This document shows, one piece after another, positions 9,818 to 17,892 of a stretch of 64,000 bases of DNA. The stretch is from JAFGXF01 sp963732595 (lineage in GTDB: Bacteria; Chloroflexota; Anaerolineae; Anaerolineales; Anaerolineaceae). The position numbers and the translations under genes are program-made. The DNA is taken from contig CAVSZZ010000001.1 in the NCBI GenBank assembly GCA_963732595.1, positions 310,001-374,000 on the forward strand. Direction: 5' to 3'. Position 1 is the stretch's first letter, and every line of letters begins with the position of its first letter. The notes beneath the pieces were generated by a model. It was not told the DNA's origin. It worked only from the letters and a program-made list of their open reading frames with translations, and did not search any database.

Positions 9818-11431
9818 ATGGCTATCACGGGTGCATATTGTGTCAGTGTCAACAAGGAACTCTGTATTAACGCTCGGATGCCGGGGAAGTGTGCAACCTG
9901 CGCGGAGGTTTGTCCACACGGTGTTTATGCGCTGGATGCGCAGAGTGGAGAAATGAGCGTCATCAATTTCAATGCCTGCGTCGGATGCCGCATTTGCGCT
10001 GAATTCTGCCCGGCGGATGCCATTCGTATCAACCCGGCGGAACCGGAACAGTTCACACGCTATCCCTGGACGCTGGCGGCCATCGAAGAGATCCATTACA
10101 AAGCTCAAACCGGTGACTACCTGATGCGCGGATTTGGGACACAGGGACAGAATCCGAATTTCGATATGATCACGATCGTACCCAGCCAAATCTCCAGCGC
10201 CGCGCCACGTGATAAATACCGCGAGGAATGCGACCTTGAGGTGGCGATCGGCGAAAATACCTGCGACAAACCCATCGTATTGAAAGCCCCGTTCGTCTGG
10301 GCAGCCATGTCCTTTGGCGCGTTGAGCAAGGAAGCCAAAATGGCCCTGGCGATTGGTGCCGCCCTGACCGGCACGGCGACCAATACCGGAGAAGGCGGTT
10401 TGCTGCCCGAGGAACAATGGCTGGCCCGTGGATATAACGACCGCCAGATGGCCAATAAAAAAAATGATCCGGGTGGATATCTGATCATCCAGTGGTCCAC
10501 CGGGCGCTGGGGGGTGTCTGCTGAGTATCTGAACAGTGGTGATGCCGTTGAAGTGAAAATTGGCCAGGGTGCCAAACCCGGCATGGGGGGCCACCTACTG
10601 GGTGCCAAGGTCACGGAGGATGTATCCCGCATTCGCGGCGTTCCGGTCGGGTCAGATGCCTTGAGCCCCTGTCGTTATTACGACGTCCAGACGCTGGATG
10701 ATATGAAACACATGGTGGCTTTCTTGAGGGATGTTACGGATTACCAGTTCCCCATCCTGTTCAAATTGGGACCGTCCCGCCCCTATGCGGATGTGTCTGC
10801 CTGTATTGAAGCCGGGGCAGATGCCATCAGCATCGACGGCATGGTTGGCGGCACGGGCTGTTCTCCGGATGTTGTGACACAGGGCGTGGGCATTCCAACC
10901 ATCGCCTGCATCCCACCGGCAGTCCAGGCATTGAAAGATCACGGTGTTCACCGCAAGGTCAAGTTGATCGCCCTGGGCGGGATTCGCAATGGACTGGATG
11001 CATTCAAGGCCATGGCACTTGGCGCGGATGCTGCCGGGTTCGGATCGGCTGCAGAAATTGCGATGGGCTGCCGGGTTTGCTACGCCTGTCAGAAGGGCAA
11101 CTGCCCGTACGGGATCACCAGTGCACGGCCGGAACTGCGCGCCCGCCTGGACCCCGTCGTGGTCGGGCAGCGCCTGGCAAACTTCATCCACGCCTGTGCT
11201 GAAGAAGTCAAGATCCTGACCATGCTGTCAGGTCACTCGAGCATCAAGGAACTATCACCTGAAGATCTCAGGGCAATGGATCTAAATACCGCTGCCATAA
11301 CCGGCCTCAAGTTGTGCGGTTATGAACGCCCCTTGCCCATATGGGAGGAAGCGCTCAAGAAACCATCCGGGAACGGCCATAAACGAACAGCCAGCTCACC
11401 TGAAAAGTCTCTTCGCCAACCTGCTGGATGA
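9818..11431 (+). CDS. Glutamate synthase FMN-binding domain protein with N-terminal ferredoxin
   Basis: This is the synthase core: a TIM-barrel FMN domain of the Glu_synthase family that would reduce 2-iminoglutarate to glutamate. Residues 1-75 form a ferredoxin-like part (CATCAEVCPHG and CVGCRICAEFCP). The barrel shows MSFGALSKEAKMALA, GTATNTGEGG, FKLGPSRPYADVSA, ISIDGMVGGTG, ALGGIRNGLDAFKAMALG and the iron-sulfur motif CRVCYACQKGNCPYGI. Length is 537 residues, like split archaeal-type enzymes. No class II glutamine amidotransferase domain is fused or found nearby, so ammonia must come from a subunit encoded elsewhere or directly, or the substrate differs. The upstream redox genes are the likely electron source. 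Confidence 0.9.
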   Translation: MAITGAYCVSVNKELCINARMPGKCATCAEVCPHGVYALDAQSGEMSVINFNACVGCRICAEFCPADAIRINPAEPEQFTRYPWTLAAIEEIHYKAQTGDYLMRGFGTQGQNPNFDMITIVPSQISSAAPRDKYREECDLEVAIGENTCDKPIVLKAPFVWAAMSFGALSKEAKMALAIGAALTGTATNTGEGGLLPEEQWLARGYNDRQMANKKNDPGGYLIIQWSTGRWGVSAEYLNSGDAVEVKIGQGAKPGMGGHLLGAKVTEDVSRIRGVPVGSDALSPCRYYDVQTLDDMKHMVAFLRDVTDYQFPILFKLGPSRPYADVSACIEAGADAISIDGMVGGTGCSPDVVTQGVGIPTIACIPPAVQALKDHGVHRKVKLIALGGIRNGLDAFKAMALGADAAGFGSAAEIAMGCRVCYACQKGNCPYGITSARPELRARLDPVVVGQRLANFIHACAEEVKILTMLSGHSSIKELSPEDLRAMDLNTAAITGLKLCGYERPLPIWEEALKKPSGNGHKRTASSPEKSLRQPAG

Positions 11432-11466
11432 TTTCTCATTCTCATTGATGAGAAGAGGAGGTTGAG

Positions 11467-14001
11467 ATGCCTGACCTGCAAACCGACCAACATCTGGCAA
11501 ACCAGATGATCGAAAATGCGGTGGAAAATTGTGCCCGCAGGCTTTTCGATGGTGACACACAGGAGGTTTACCACAGCCTGCAACAGGGTCGATGCGATGT
11601 TTGCGGACAACTCTCCTTGCAGCTCGTCAGCCAGGTTGGAAGATACCTGGGCGAACTCGACCATACGGTTAAAGCGGTCTACCAACTGGCACCCGAATCA
11701 CAGGTTGGCGTTCAACCGCACGGTGACCAGGTTGATGAAAACTATCATCCCGGTTTGAACCTGGTCGTGTGGGTGGAACGCAAGAATCCGGCTCTCATTG
11801 CCCTGGGAGGGACCCTTGAAAAGGTATTAACCGACAGCCGCCGAAAAGTTGGCTGCAGCCATGCCCTGCCAGCCTGCTTCACCTTCAACCTTCAAACAGT
11901 GGATGATCGTGACATCCTGGAAGGGCGCGGCATGGGCCTGGTGGTTAATGCCGGTTATATCAAAAGCATGCGGGTCTGGTCACGAGATGACGCATCACCC
12001 GGCCTGCCGGATGGATTTGAACAGCTCCCCCTCAACCTCGATATTGTCCCTGAGGAGCGCCTGTTCCAGATGGCCAGGGAAATCGAAGGTTTGTCCGAAC
12101 CCGAACGCTCGAACCGTCAGCATCATCTCAGAGAGCTTAAAGTAACCCTGATCCGCAAGATCATCAGCGATCACCTGGCATATATCAACCTTGCACGGGA
12201 GTGGCTCACATTCGATGACCTGGAGACGATCCACTCACGCAAGCTGGGAGCCGGCCGAATCGGCGGTAAATCAGCCGGCATGCTGCTGGCTTACCGCATC
12301 CTGAGCGATACCGCCGAAGAGCCCATTCGGAAACAACTGCAAATTCCTGAATCCTACTACCTGGGTTCAGATCTGATGTACACCTTCATGGCCATGAACG
12401 GCCTGATCCACTGGCACGATCAAAAATACAAACCGGAGTCGAAAATACGCGGTGAGTATCAGCAACTCGAGCTCGAGTTCCTGAAAGGCCACTTCCCCCC
12501 GGAAGTCCTGGCGGAGCTGCGAACGATCCTTAACCTCATCGGGAAAAGGCCTGTCATTATCCGCTCGTCCAGTCAATTGGAGGATAATTTTGGGACCTCC
12601 TTTGCCGGCAAATACACCAGCGTTTTTTGCCCTAACCAGGGTAACCTGGAGGAAAACCTGATAGCCCTGACCAGGGCAATCGCCCGGGCGTATGCCAGTA
12701 CTTTTCGACCGGAAGCGCTTTTATACCGGCGGGATCGAAAACTGCTGGATTACGATGAACGCATGGCCATCCTGATCCAGGTCGTGCATGGTGAACGCTG
12801 GGGCAGGTATTACCTGCCGTTTGCAGCCGGGGTTGCCTTCAGTCATAATATCTATCGCTGGGCACCGGAGATCCGGCGTGAGGATGGATTCTCCCGCCTG
12901 GTATGGGGTCTGGGAACCCGGGCGGTCGAGCGGGTGGGCAACGATTATCCCCGCCTGGTCGCCCTCAGCCATCCCGCCATCCAACCGGATGATTCGGCAG
13001 AGGCCATTCGCCGCTACTCCCAACGATTTGTGGATGTGATCGACCTTGAAGATAATACGCTGAAAACCCTTCCCATCCTGGATGTTTTGAACAGCAATTA
13101 TCCGGCAATACGCCTGGTGACCCAGTTGGAACAGGATGGATACTTCACCACGCCCGTCAGTCGTGTCATGGCATCCGATCTGCCCAACCTTGCGATCACC
13201 TACGATGGTTTACTCAGGCATACCGGGTTTCCGGGTTTGCTCTCCCGCGTTCTGCATATTCTTGAAGAGGAATATCACACGCCGGTGGACATCGAATACA
13301 CCGTCAGCCTGCCGGACCCTGATTCGAACCAACAGGATGTGATGTTGACGCTCTTACAATGCCGCCCGCAAAGCAGCCTGAAACAGGGGAAACAAGTCAG
13401 CTTGCCGCGCAATTTACCGAAAGAGGATATCCTCTTCACCTCGGACTTTATCGTTCCCAGGGGTTACCTGCCCCGCATCACCCACGTGGTCTTCGTCGTG
13501 CCGGATGCATATTTCAAGCTTGGGGATGAGACTGCCCGGAATGAGATCGGCCGGCTGGTCAGCCAGCTGAATTCCAAACTGGACAAGAAATCATTCATCT
13601 GCATCGGTCCCGGCAGGTGGGGATCTGCCAATCTTGACCTGGGGGTGTACGTGGCTTATGCCGATATCTGCAATGCGGGCGCATTAGTGGAATTATCCGG
13701 CAAAGGGGAAGGTCAGGTTTCAGAAGCCTCTCTGGGAACGCATTTCTTCCAGGACCTGATGGAAGCCCAGATCTACCCCATCGTGATCTCACTGGACCGA
13801 CCGGGGACCACTTTCAACCAGGATTTCTTCCTCAAGACGCCCAACGTCCTGAAGGATTACATCGAAGTAAAGGGAAAAGCTGGAAATAGCCTGCGTCTGA
13901 TCGATGTGGCTGCCTACCGGCCGGGACATCATATCGAGGTGGTCATGGACGATGAAAAGGGGCAGAGCATCGCGTATTTGAAAGCGGATAAGCCCGAATA
14001 A
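11467..14001 (+). CDS. PEP synthase/PPDK-type ATP-grasp domain protein
   Basis: This is the last gene of the redox operon, 844 residues. From about residue 255 it carries a PPDK_N-type ATP-grasp domain, visible as AGRIGGKSAGMLLAYRIL and IIRSSSQLEDNFGTSFAGKY. The first 250 residues are not recognised. The central phosphohistidine domain and the PEP-binding TIM barrel of PEP synthase were not found, so it is unlikely to make PEP on its own. It may phosphorylate or adenylate a partner; the substrate is unknown. A small hairpin (TTCTCA-TTGA-TGAGAA, 11439-11454) sits directly before the ribosome site GAGGAGG. No terminator was recognised after the stop. Confidence 0.8.
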   Translation: MPDLQTDQHLANQMIENAVENCARRLFDGDTQEVYHSLQQGRCDVCGQLSLQLVSQVGRYLGELDHTVKAVYQLAPESQVGVQPHGDQVDENYHPGLNLVVWVERKNPALIALGGTLEKVLTDSRRKVGCSHALPACFTFNLQTVDDRDILEGRGMGLVVNAGYIKSMRVWSRDDASPGLPDGFEQLPLNLDIVPEERLFQMAREIEGLSEPERSNRQHHLRELKVTLIRKIISDHLAYINLAREWLTFDDLETIHSRKLGAGRIGGKSAGMLLAYRILSDTAEEPIRKQLQIPESYYLGSDLMYTFMAMNGLIHWHDQKYKPESKIRGEYQQLELEFLKGHFPPEVLAELRTILNLIGKRPVIIRSSSQLEDNFGTSFAGKYTSVFCPNQGNLEENLIALTRAIARAYASTFRPEALLYRRDRKLLDYDERMAILIQVVHGERWGRYYLPFAAGVAFSHNIYRWAPEIRREDGFSRLVWGLGTRAVERVGNDYPRLVALSHPAIQPDDSAEAIRRYSQRFVDVIDLEDNTLKTLPILDVLNSNYPAIRLVTQLEQDGYFTTPVSRVMASDLPNLAITYDGLLRHTGFPGLLSRVLHILEEEYHTPVDIEYTVSLPDPDSNQQDVMLTLLQCRPQSSLKQGKQVSLPRNLPKEDILFTSDFIVPRGYLPRITHVVFVVPDAYFKLGDETARNEIGRLVSQLNSKLDKKSFICIGPGRWGSANLDLGVYVAYADICNAGALVELSGKGEGQVSEASLGTHFFQDLMEAQIYPIVISLDRPGTTFNQDFFLKTPNVLKDYIEVKGKAGNSLRLIDVAAYRPGHHIEVVMDDEKGQSIAYLKADKPE

Positions 14002-14049
14002 GGTGGCGTTTCCAAAATCAAGTATAAGGACTGTTTATCCAGCGTGTGA

Positions 14050-14178
14050 ATTGTCATTGCGAGCCGCGGTCTTTGCTTTTTGCGGCGTGGCAATCCATTA
14101 ATCAAAAGTCCTTTAGCGTTTAATCCTAGTGGTTAATGGATTGCCGCGTTGGATGCTCCGCATCCCGTAGGCAATAAC
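14050..14178. repeat. REP-like imperfect palindrome
   Basis: Arms CGTGGCAATCCATTAA (14086-14101) and TTAATGGATTGCCGCG (14133-14148) pair at 15 of 16 positions. The outer parts TTGTCATTGC (14051-14060) and GCAATAACAG (14169-14178) are also partly complementary. The wording 'TCATTGCGAG ... GCAATCC' is of a type often repeated between genes in many bacteria. Only one copy lies in this window, so its repeat status is inferred from its form. Confidence 0.6.
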
Positions 14179-14349
14179 AGCCACTGGCTATGTTAGGCAA
14201 GTTCCATGGTCGCTTATCGTTTATTACTTGCATTCAAAGAACGGGTGGCTGGCATGCTTAGAATTTGTATTAATTAGATTCACCGCCTTTATAATTAGCC
14301 GGTTGGGCAATATATTTAATAAATTATGAACAAATATATTTCATAAAAA

Positions 14350-14649
14350 TTGGATCTGATTATATGGATAAGTGGATTAGGTCTAGAGCTGTTTCCAGTA
14401 TTAGACCTCCCAAAGGTGAGCGGATTCAAACCATTTACTGAAAATGTTGACGTGTTATTACCTAATGGGAAAAAGGTAAAATACTCTGCTCAGTTTTTGT
14501 TAAAACATATCAACGTCGGCAATAGAATGGGGCAATGGAAAATAGTAATTTTGTTACCTAGAGTAAATAAAAAGGACATTCCAGCTGGAAGTGAGATAAT
14601 TGTGACTGAAACTATTGCCTCTCGTCTAACGCTTATCAGAGAAGAATAA
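14350..14649 (+). CDS. Small hypothetical protein, doubtful or remnant
   Basis: An open frame of 99 residues begins with TTG; an in-frame stop lies just upstream and no ribosome site is seen. The middle (VDVLLPNGKKVKYSAQFLL and WKIVILLPRVNKKDIPAGS) reads like a genuine soluble beta-rich protein rather than a shadow frame. Base composition is clearly more AT-rich than neighbouring genes. I do not recognise the family. It could be a recently acquired small gene or the truncated remainder of one, placed among palindromic repeats. Confidence 0.4.
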   Translation: MDLIIWISGLGLELFPVLDLPKVSGFKPFTENVDVLLPNGKKVKYSAQFLLKHINVGNRMGQWKIVILLPRVNKKDIPAGSEIIVTETIASRLTLIREE

Positions 14650-14773
14650 TCCAGAAACGAGATATACCCATACTCCGTTTTTTTGCGAATAATCCAATAA
14701 TAAACATCAGCCGATATATATGAATAATTAAGCGGCATAGCCCCCAAAGAACGGCTGTCTGGTTTTTCTTCAT

Positions 14774-14798
14774 CCTCTCCCCCGAAACGGGGGAGAGG
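14774..14798. repeat. Perfect GC-rich hairpin, 11-bp arms
   Basis: CCTCTCCCCCG, loop AAA, CGGGGGAGAGG. A related but different hairpin stands at 15066-15099, and pieces such as GGGGGTGAGGGGG (14869-14881) and CCCTCCCTCACC (about 14981-14992) lie between them. This is the look of a dispersed intergenic palindrome family. No T run follows on either strand, so a classical terminator is not supported. Confidence 0.6.
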
Positions 14799-15065
14799 CA
14801 ACTTATTGGTGAAAGTGCCATTTCCAGATGAAAAGGAATAATCCAAATTTAGATATTTAATAGATGCCGGGGGTGAGGGGGTTTGGTCAGATCTCACATC
14901 CACCATCGGCGTTCCAATTCTTCAATGGTATCGTCCGATCCACATTTGCATTTTGATATAACGCATTCTGCCAGGCATGACCCCTCCCTCACCAATCGAA
15001 TGTTTTTACCTGCCATCAATTATTTATTATCAAACAACGGAATACTCTAATTAATTACAGGTTTG

Positions 15066-15099
15066 CCTCTCCCTCCCAAGCAATCTTGGGAGGGAGAGG
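15066..15099. repeat. Perfect hairpin, 15-bp arms
   Basis: CCTCTCCCTCCCAAG, loop CAAT, CTTGGGAGGGAGAGG. The stem is perfect and very stable. It lies about 250 bases past the end of the reverse-strand alpha-galactosidase gene. Sequence kinship to the 14774-14798 hairpin suggests one repeat family. Confidence 0.65.
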
Positions 15100-15350
15100 T
15101 GTTTAAGATATCTTTGAGTTTAAAGGCGGCATAGAATGCTGTCCTACAGTTATTATTTCAAATAATACGGAACGTCAATGATCACACTCTGGTAACCACG
15201 CCGGCGTCTGCGATAGAGCAAGGCAGCCTTTAATAATCAGGCGGCATATACTGTCCGCATGATAATTTTCTTATTCTCGCCAGCATTTTATGCCTGTAAA
15301 CCTCAACTTCTTATGTTTATTACCAGAAATCCAAACTGGATCTGAAGCTT

Positions 15351-16679
15351 TTAGCTACGGATAGACTTAAACTGTGGCAGGTAATCCCGATTCCATTCGA
15401 ACATCTCCTGCACCATTTGCTTGATCTCAGCCAGTGACAACACGGAAGCGGTCAACGGATCATGCGCGATGGCGCGGTAGATCATGGTCGGGTCGCCGGC
15501 CAGGGTCCCGGTGATGGCCATCTCCTCGATCCCGGAACTGAGCTGGGTCAGCAGGGCACACTGCGGCGGCAGCGCCCCAACATGCAGCGGGTGAACGCCA
15601 GCTTTATCCACCACCACCGGCACCTCGACACAGGCGCCATGCGGCAGGTTCGTGATCAGATCGGTGTTGAGGACATTGCCATTGAACTGGAACATATCAC
15701 CACCCATCAGGGCATTAATGATACAGGCGGCATATTCCAATCCCCGCGTGAGCATAATGGGGGTCTCCGCGGCGAACCACTCGCGAGCCTGGTCCTTCCA
15801 GGTGGCTTCGTTATTCTGATACTCTTTCAAAATATAGGCGTACTCACCAGGGTTCCAACCCGTCCCGGACAGGCAGTACTTCTCGATCAACTCGGGCCGC
15901 TTGCGGAACCACCAGTTGTATTCCGAGTTGTGCCCGCTGGATTCGGTGACATATTTCCCCAGGGCCAGGTACATCTCGTTCCGCACGATCTCCATGTCGT
16001 AAATGTCCTTGTTTTCGGTGATGGCCTTGTGGATGCGCGGGTAAGCATCCTCCCCGTCCACTTGATAATCCAGGTACCAGGCCATGTGGTTGATGCCGGC
16101 GCAGGTGTAGGTGACCTTATCGAAATCCGCGTCGATCCAGCTCGACAGCATGAAGGCTGTTCCCTGAACGGAGTGGCACAGTCCGGTGGTTGGGATGAAG
16201 CTCTGGCGCTGGATGGCGCCGCACAGCATGGCCATCGGGTTGGTGTAGTTCAACAGGGTGGCTTTCGGGCAGTACTTCTCCATGTCGTGCACGATATCCA
16301 TCAGGACTGGAAGCGTGCGCATGAAACGGAAGATGCCGCTCGGACCGCGGGTATCCCCCACGTTGATGTCGACGCCATATTTCTTCGGGATCTCGATATC
16401 ATGGCGCCAGACCTCTGTGCCACCGGCCAGAATGGTAGTCAGGACGACATCCGCATCCTTCAAAGCCTCCCCCCGGTCCAGAGTCGCCAACACGGTTGCC
16501 GGGTATTTTCCCAGGGTGATGATCTTCTCCACCGACTTCCTGGCGAATTCCAGCCGCTCAGGGTCGATGTCCATCAAAGCCAGCGTGGCATCCTCCAATA
16601 GGGGAAAGGTCAGGATGTCGCGCACCAGTTCGCGGGTGAAACCCAGGCTGCCGGCTCCGATGAAAGCAATTTTGGTCAT
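15351..16679 (-). CDS. melA: GH4 alpha-galactosidase (6-phospho not required), MelA type
   Basis: GH4 enzymes cleave glycosides by an NAD+- and Mn2+-dependent oxidation/elimination route in the cytoplasm. The N-terminal Rossmann fold reads FIGAGSLGFTRELVRDIL. The metal-binding Cys and His occur in GLCHSVQGTAFML and GINHMAWY, which are close to MelA rather than to the 6-phospho-glucosidases. Further family parts are LNYTNPMAMLC and SGHNSEYNWWFRKR. Length is 442 residues, normal for MelA. CAGGAGAA precedes the ATG on the reverse strand. Melibiose or raffinose-type galactosides are the expected substrates; no transporter for them lies next to the gene. Confidence 0.88.
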   Translation of the reverse strand: MTKIAFIGAGSLGFTRELVRDILTFPLLEDATLALMDIDPERLEFARKSVEKIITLGKYPATVLATLDRGEALKDADVVLTTILAGGTEVWRHDIEIPKKYGVDINVGDTRGPSGIFRFMRTLPVLMDIVHDMEKYCPKATLLNYTNPMAMLCGAIQRQSFIPTTGLCHSVQGTAFMLSSWIDADFDKVTYTCAGINHMAWYLDYQVDGEDAYPRIHKAITENKDIYDMEIVRNEMYLALGKYVTESSGHNSEYNWWFRKRPELIEKYCLSGTGWNPGEYAYILKEYQNNEATWKDQAREWFAAETPIMLTRGLEYAACIINALMGGDMFQFNGNVLNTDLITNLPHGACVEVPVVVDKAGVHPLHVGALPPQCALLTQLSSGIEEMAITGTLAGDPTMIYRAIAHDPLTASVLSLAEIKQMVQEMFEWNRDYLPQFKSIRS

Positions 16680-16775
16680 GATTCTATTCTCCTGGACTGA
16701 TTTGATTGATGGTTGTTTGGGTGAATACTGGATCCGCCCTTTTGTATTTTACTAAGGAACAGCCTGAATTCGGAA

Positions 16776-17828
16776 TCAATGACAGAAGTCACTGCCATAA
16801 TCACTAAAGGTATCACCCCGAATTGGGATGAACTCCCAGGTGTAGCCTTCCGCATAAAGTTGGAACTTTAATACGCCAAAGGATGAGTTATCCCTCACTT
16901 CGCTGTTGGCCCTGATCTCGCCGAACTGGTGGTGGGTTGCTCCGCCAGTTCCAACAATGAATTCCCGGATGCCCCTTTCCAGGTCCAGCTGGCCGGCGGG
17001 GTTCTGGGGTGCGAAGCGCTCATAAATGTGATCGTGCGCACTCAGCACGACATCGGCACCGTAATCATACAGCACCTGGATGACCGGCGCCATTTCGTCC
17101 ATATTACCCACGTAACCGGATGACCAGCGCGGGTAATGCCAGTAAGCCAACGTGCACTGGGTGGGATGGCTGGCCAGGTCTGCCTGCAACCACTGTAACT
17201 GCTCGGACCCCTCCCCTTCATTGATCACGCTGTTGATGGCGATAATATGCCAGTCACCCACTTCATAACTATAGTAACCTTTGCCATATTCACCGGCTCT
17301 TGACCCGAAATAATCAAAGTAACTGGCACCCCCATCATAGGCATAATCGTGGTTACCAGGTACCGGGAACAAGCGGTCCATATAACGTCCCCAGGAATAA
17401 CCGAAACAATCGGTAAACTGCTGTGGTTCTCCCCGATCGTTCGAATTATCCCCGATGGTGAAGATCGATCCCGGGATGGATGCCAGCAGCTCAGAGGTGT
17501 GGTTGTCACCATCCTGGTGGCACATGCTGATATCCCCGGCGCCCACCAGGACATCCGGCAGAGGTTCCGGGGTGTAGGTCACGGTGGGTGTCAGGGTGGC
17601 CGTTGCAGTCGGGGTCTGGGTCGGGGTGGACGTAGGGGTGATGGTGGGGGTGTTGGCCACCGGTTGGAAAGGGGTAAGGGTGGGTGAGGCATTGGGTGCG
17701 ACCGTGATCAGGTCCACCAATGGAACCACTTCTGGTTCCACTGCACTGTTCAAACTGGTTGGAAGCTGGCAGGCCAGCAGGATCAGCACCAGGGCAGAGA
17801 TCGGCAGGGTCCAGCGCTTCAACCTCAT
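16776..17828 (-). CDS. Secreted metallophosphoesterase lipoprotein
   Basis: The N-terminus is a lipoprotein signal with lipobox LLAC around residue 20. A Thr/Pro-rich linker (TPTSTPTQTPTATATLTPT) follows, a style common in Chloroflexota surface proteins. The calcineurin-type phosphoesterase domain shows the metal ligands GAGDIS, GDNSND, PVPGNHDYAY, YWHYPRWSSG and SAHDHIYERF. Length is 350 residues. It would act at the outside of the membrane on a phosphate ester or phospholipid; the substrate is unknown. It is a tandem paralog of the next reverse-strand gene, with the same domain order and a matching end (TWEFIP then SD-CH). Confidence 0.87.
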   Translation of the reverse strand: MRLKRWTLPISALVLILLACQLPTSLNSAVEPEVVPLVDLITVAPNASPTLTPFQPVANTPTITPTSTPTQTPTATATLTPTVTYTPEPLPDVLVGAGDISMCHQDGDNHTSELLASIPGSIFTIGDNSNDRGEPQQFTDCFGYSWGRYMDRLFPVPGNHDYAYDGGASYFDYFGSRAGEYGKGYYSYEVGDWHIIAINSVINEGEGSEQLQWLQADLASHPTQCTLAYWHYPRWSSGYVGNMDEMAPVIQVLYDYGADVVLSAHDHIYERFAPQNPAGQLDLERGIREFIVGTGGATHHQFGEIRANSEVRDNSSFGVLKFQLYAEGYTWEFIPIRGDTFSDYGSDFCH

Positions 17829-17892
17829 AAGGAAAAATTATACCCTGCTGAAGGGTATGGCAGCCGCATGGGGACGGTTTTCAATCCGCAAC

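Larger units (their letters stand above)
14002..15350. other. Gene-poor interval with palindromic repeats
   Basis: No conserved gene covers these 1.35 kb. The stretch is more AT-rich than its flanks and holds an imperfect REP-like palindrome (14050-14178), one doubtful small ORF (14350-14649), and two GC-rich perfect hairpins (14774-14798 and 15066-15099). It separates the forward redox operon from the reverse sugar genes and so contains two converging transcript ends. Open frames on the reverse strand run through the hairpin sequence and were not accepted as genes. Confidence 0.7.

Noticed and set aside
14490..14906. Reverse ORF of 138 codons across the 14774 hairpin
   Set aside because: It owes its open frame to the palindromic repeat and AT-rich sequence; peptide parts come from the repeat itself.
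15462..16601. Long forward ORF of 379 codons opposite the alpha-galactosidase gene
   Set aside because: It lies wholly antisense to a gene with clear GH4 motifs, its product has no recognisable domain and a shadow-like Gly/Arg/Gln-rich composition.
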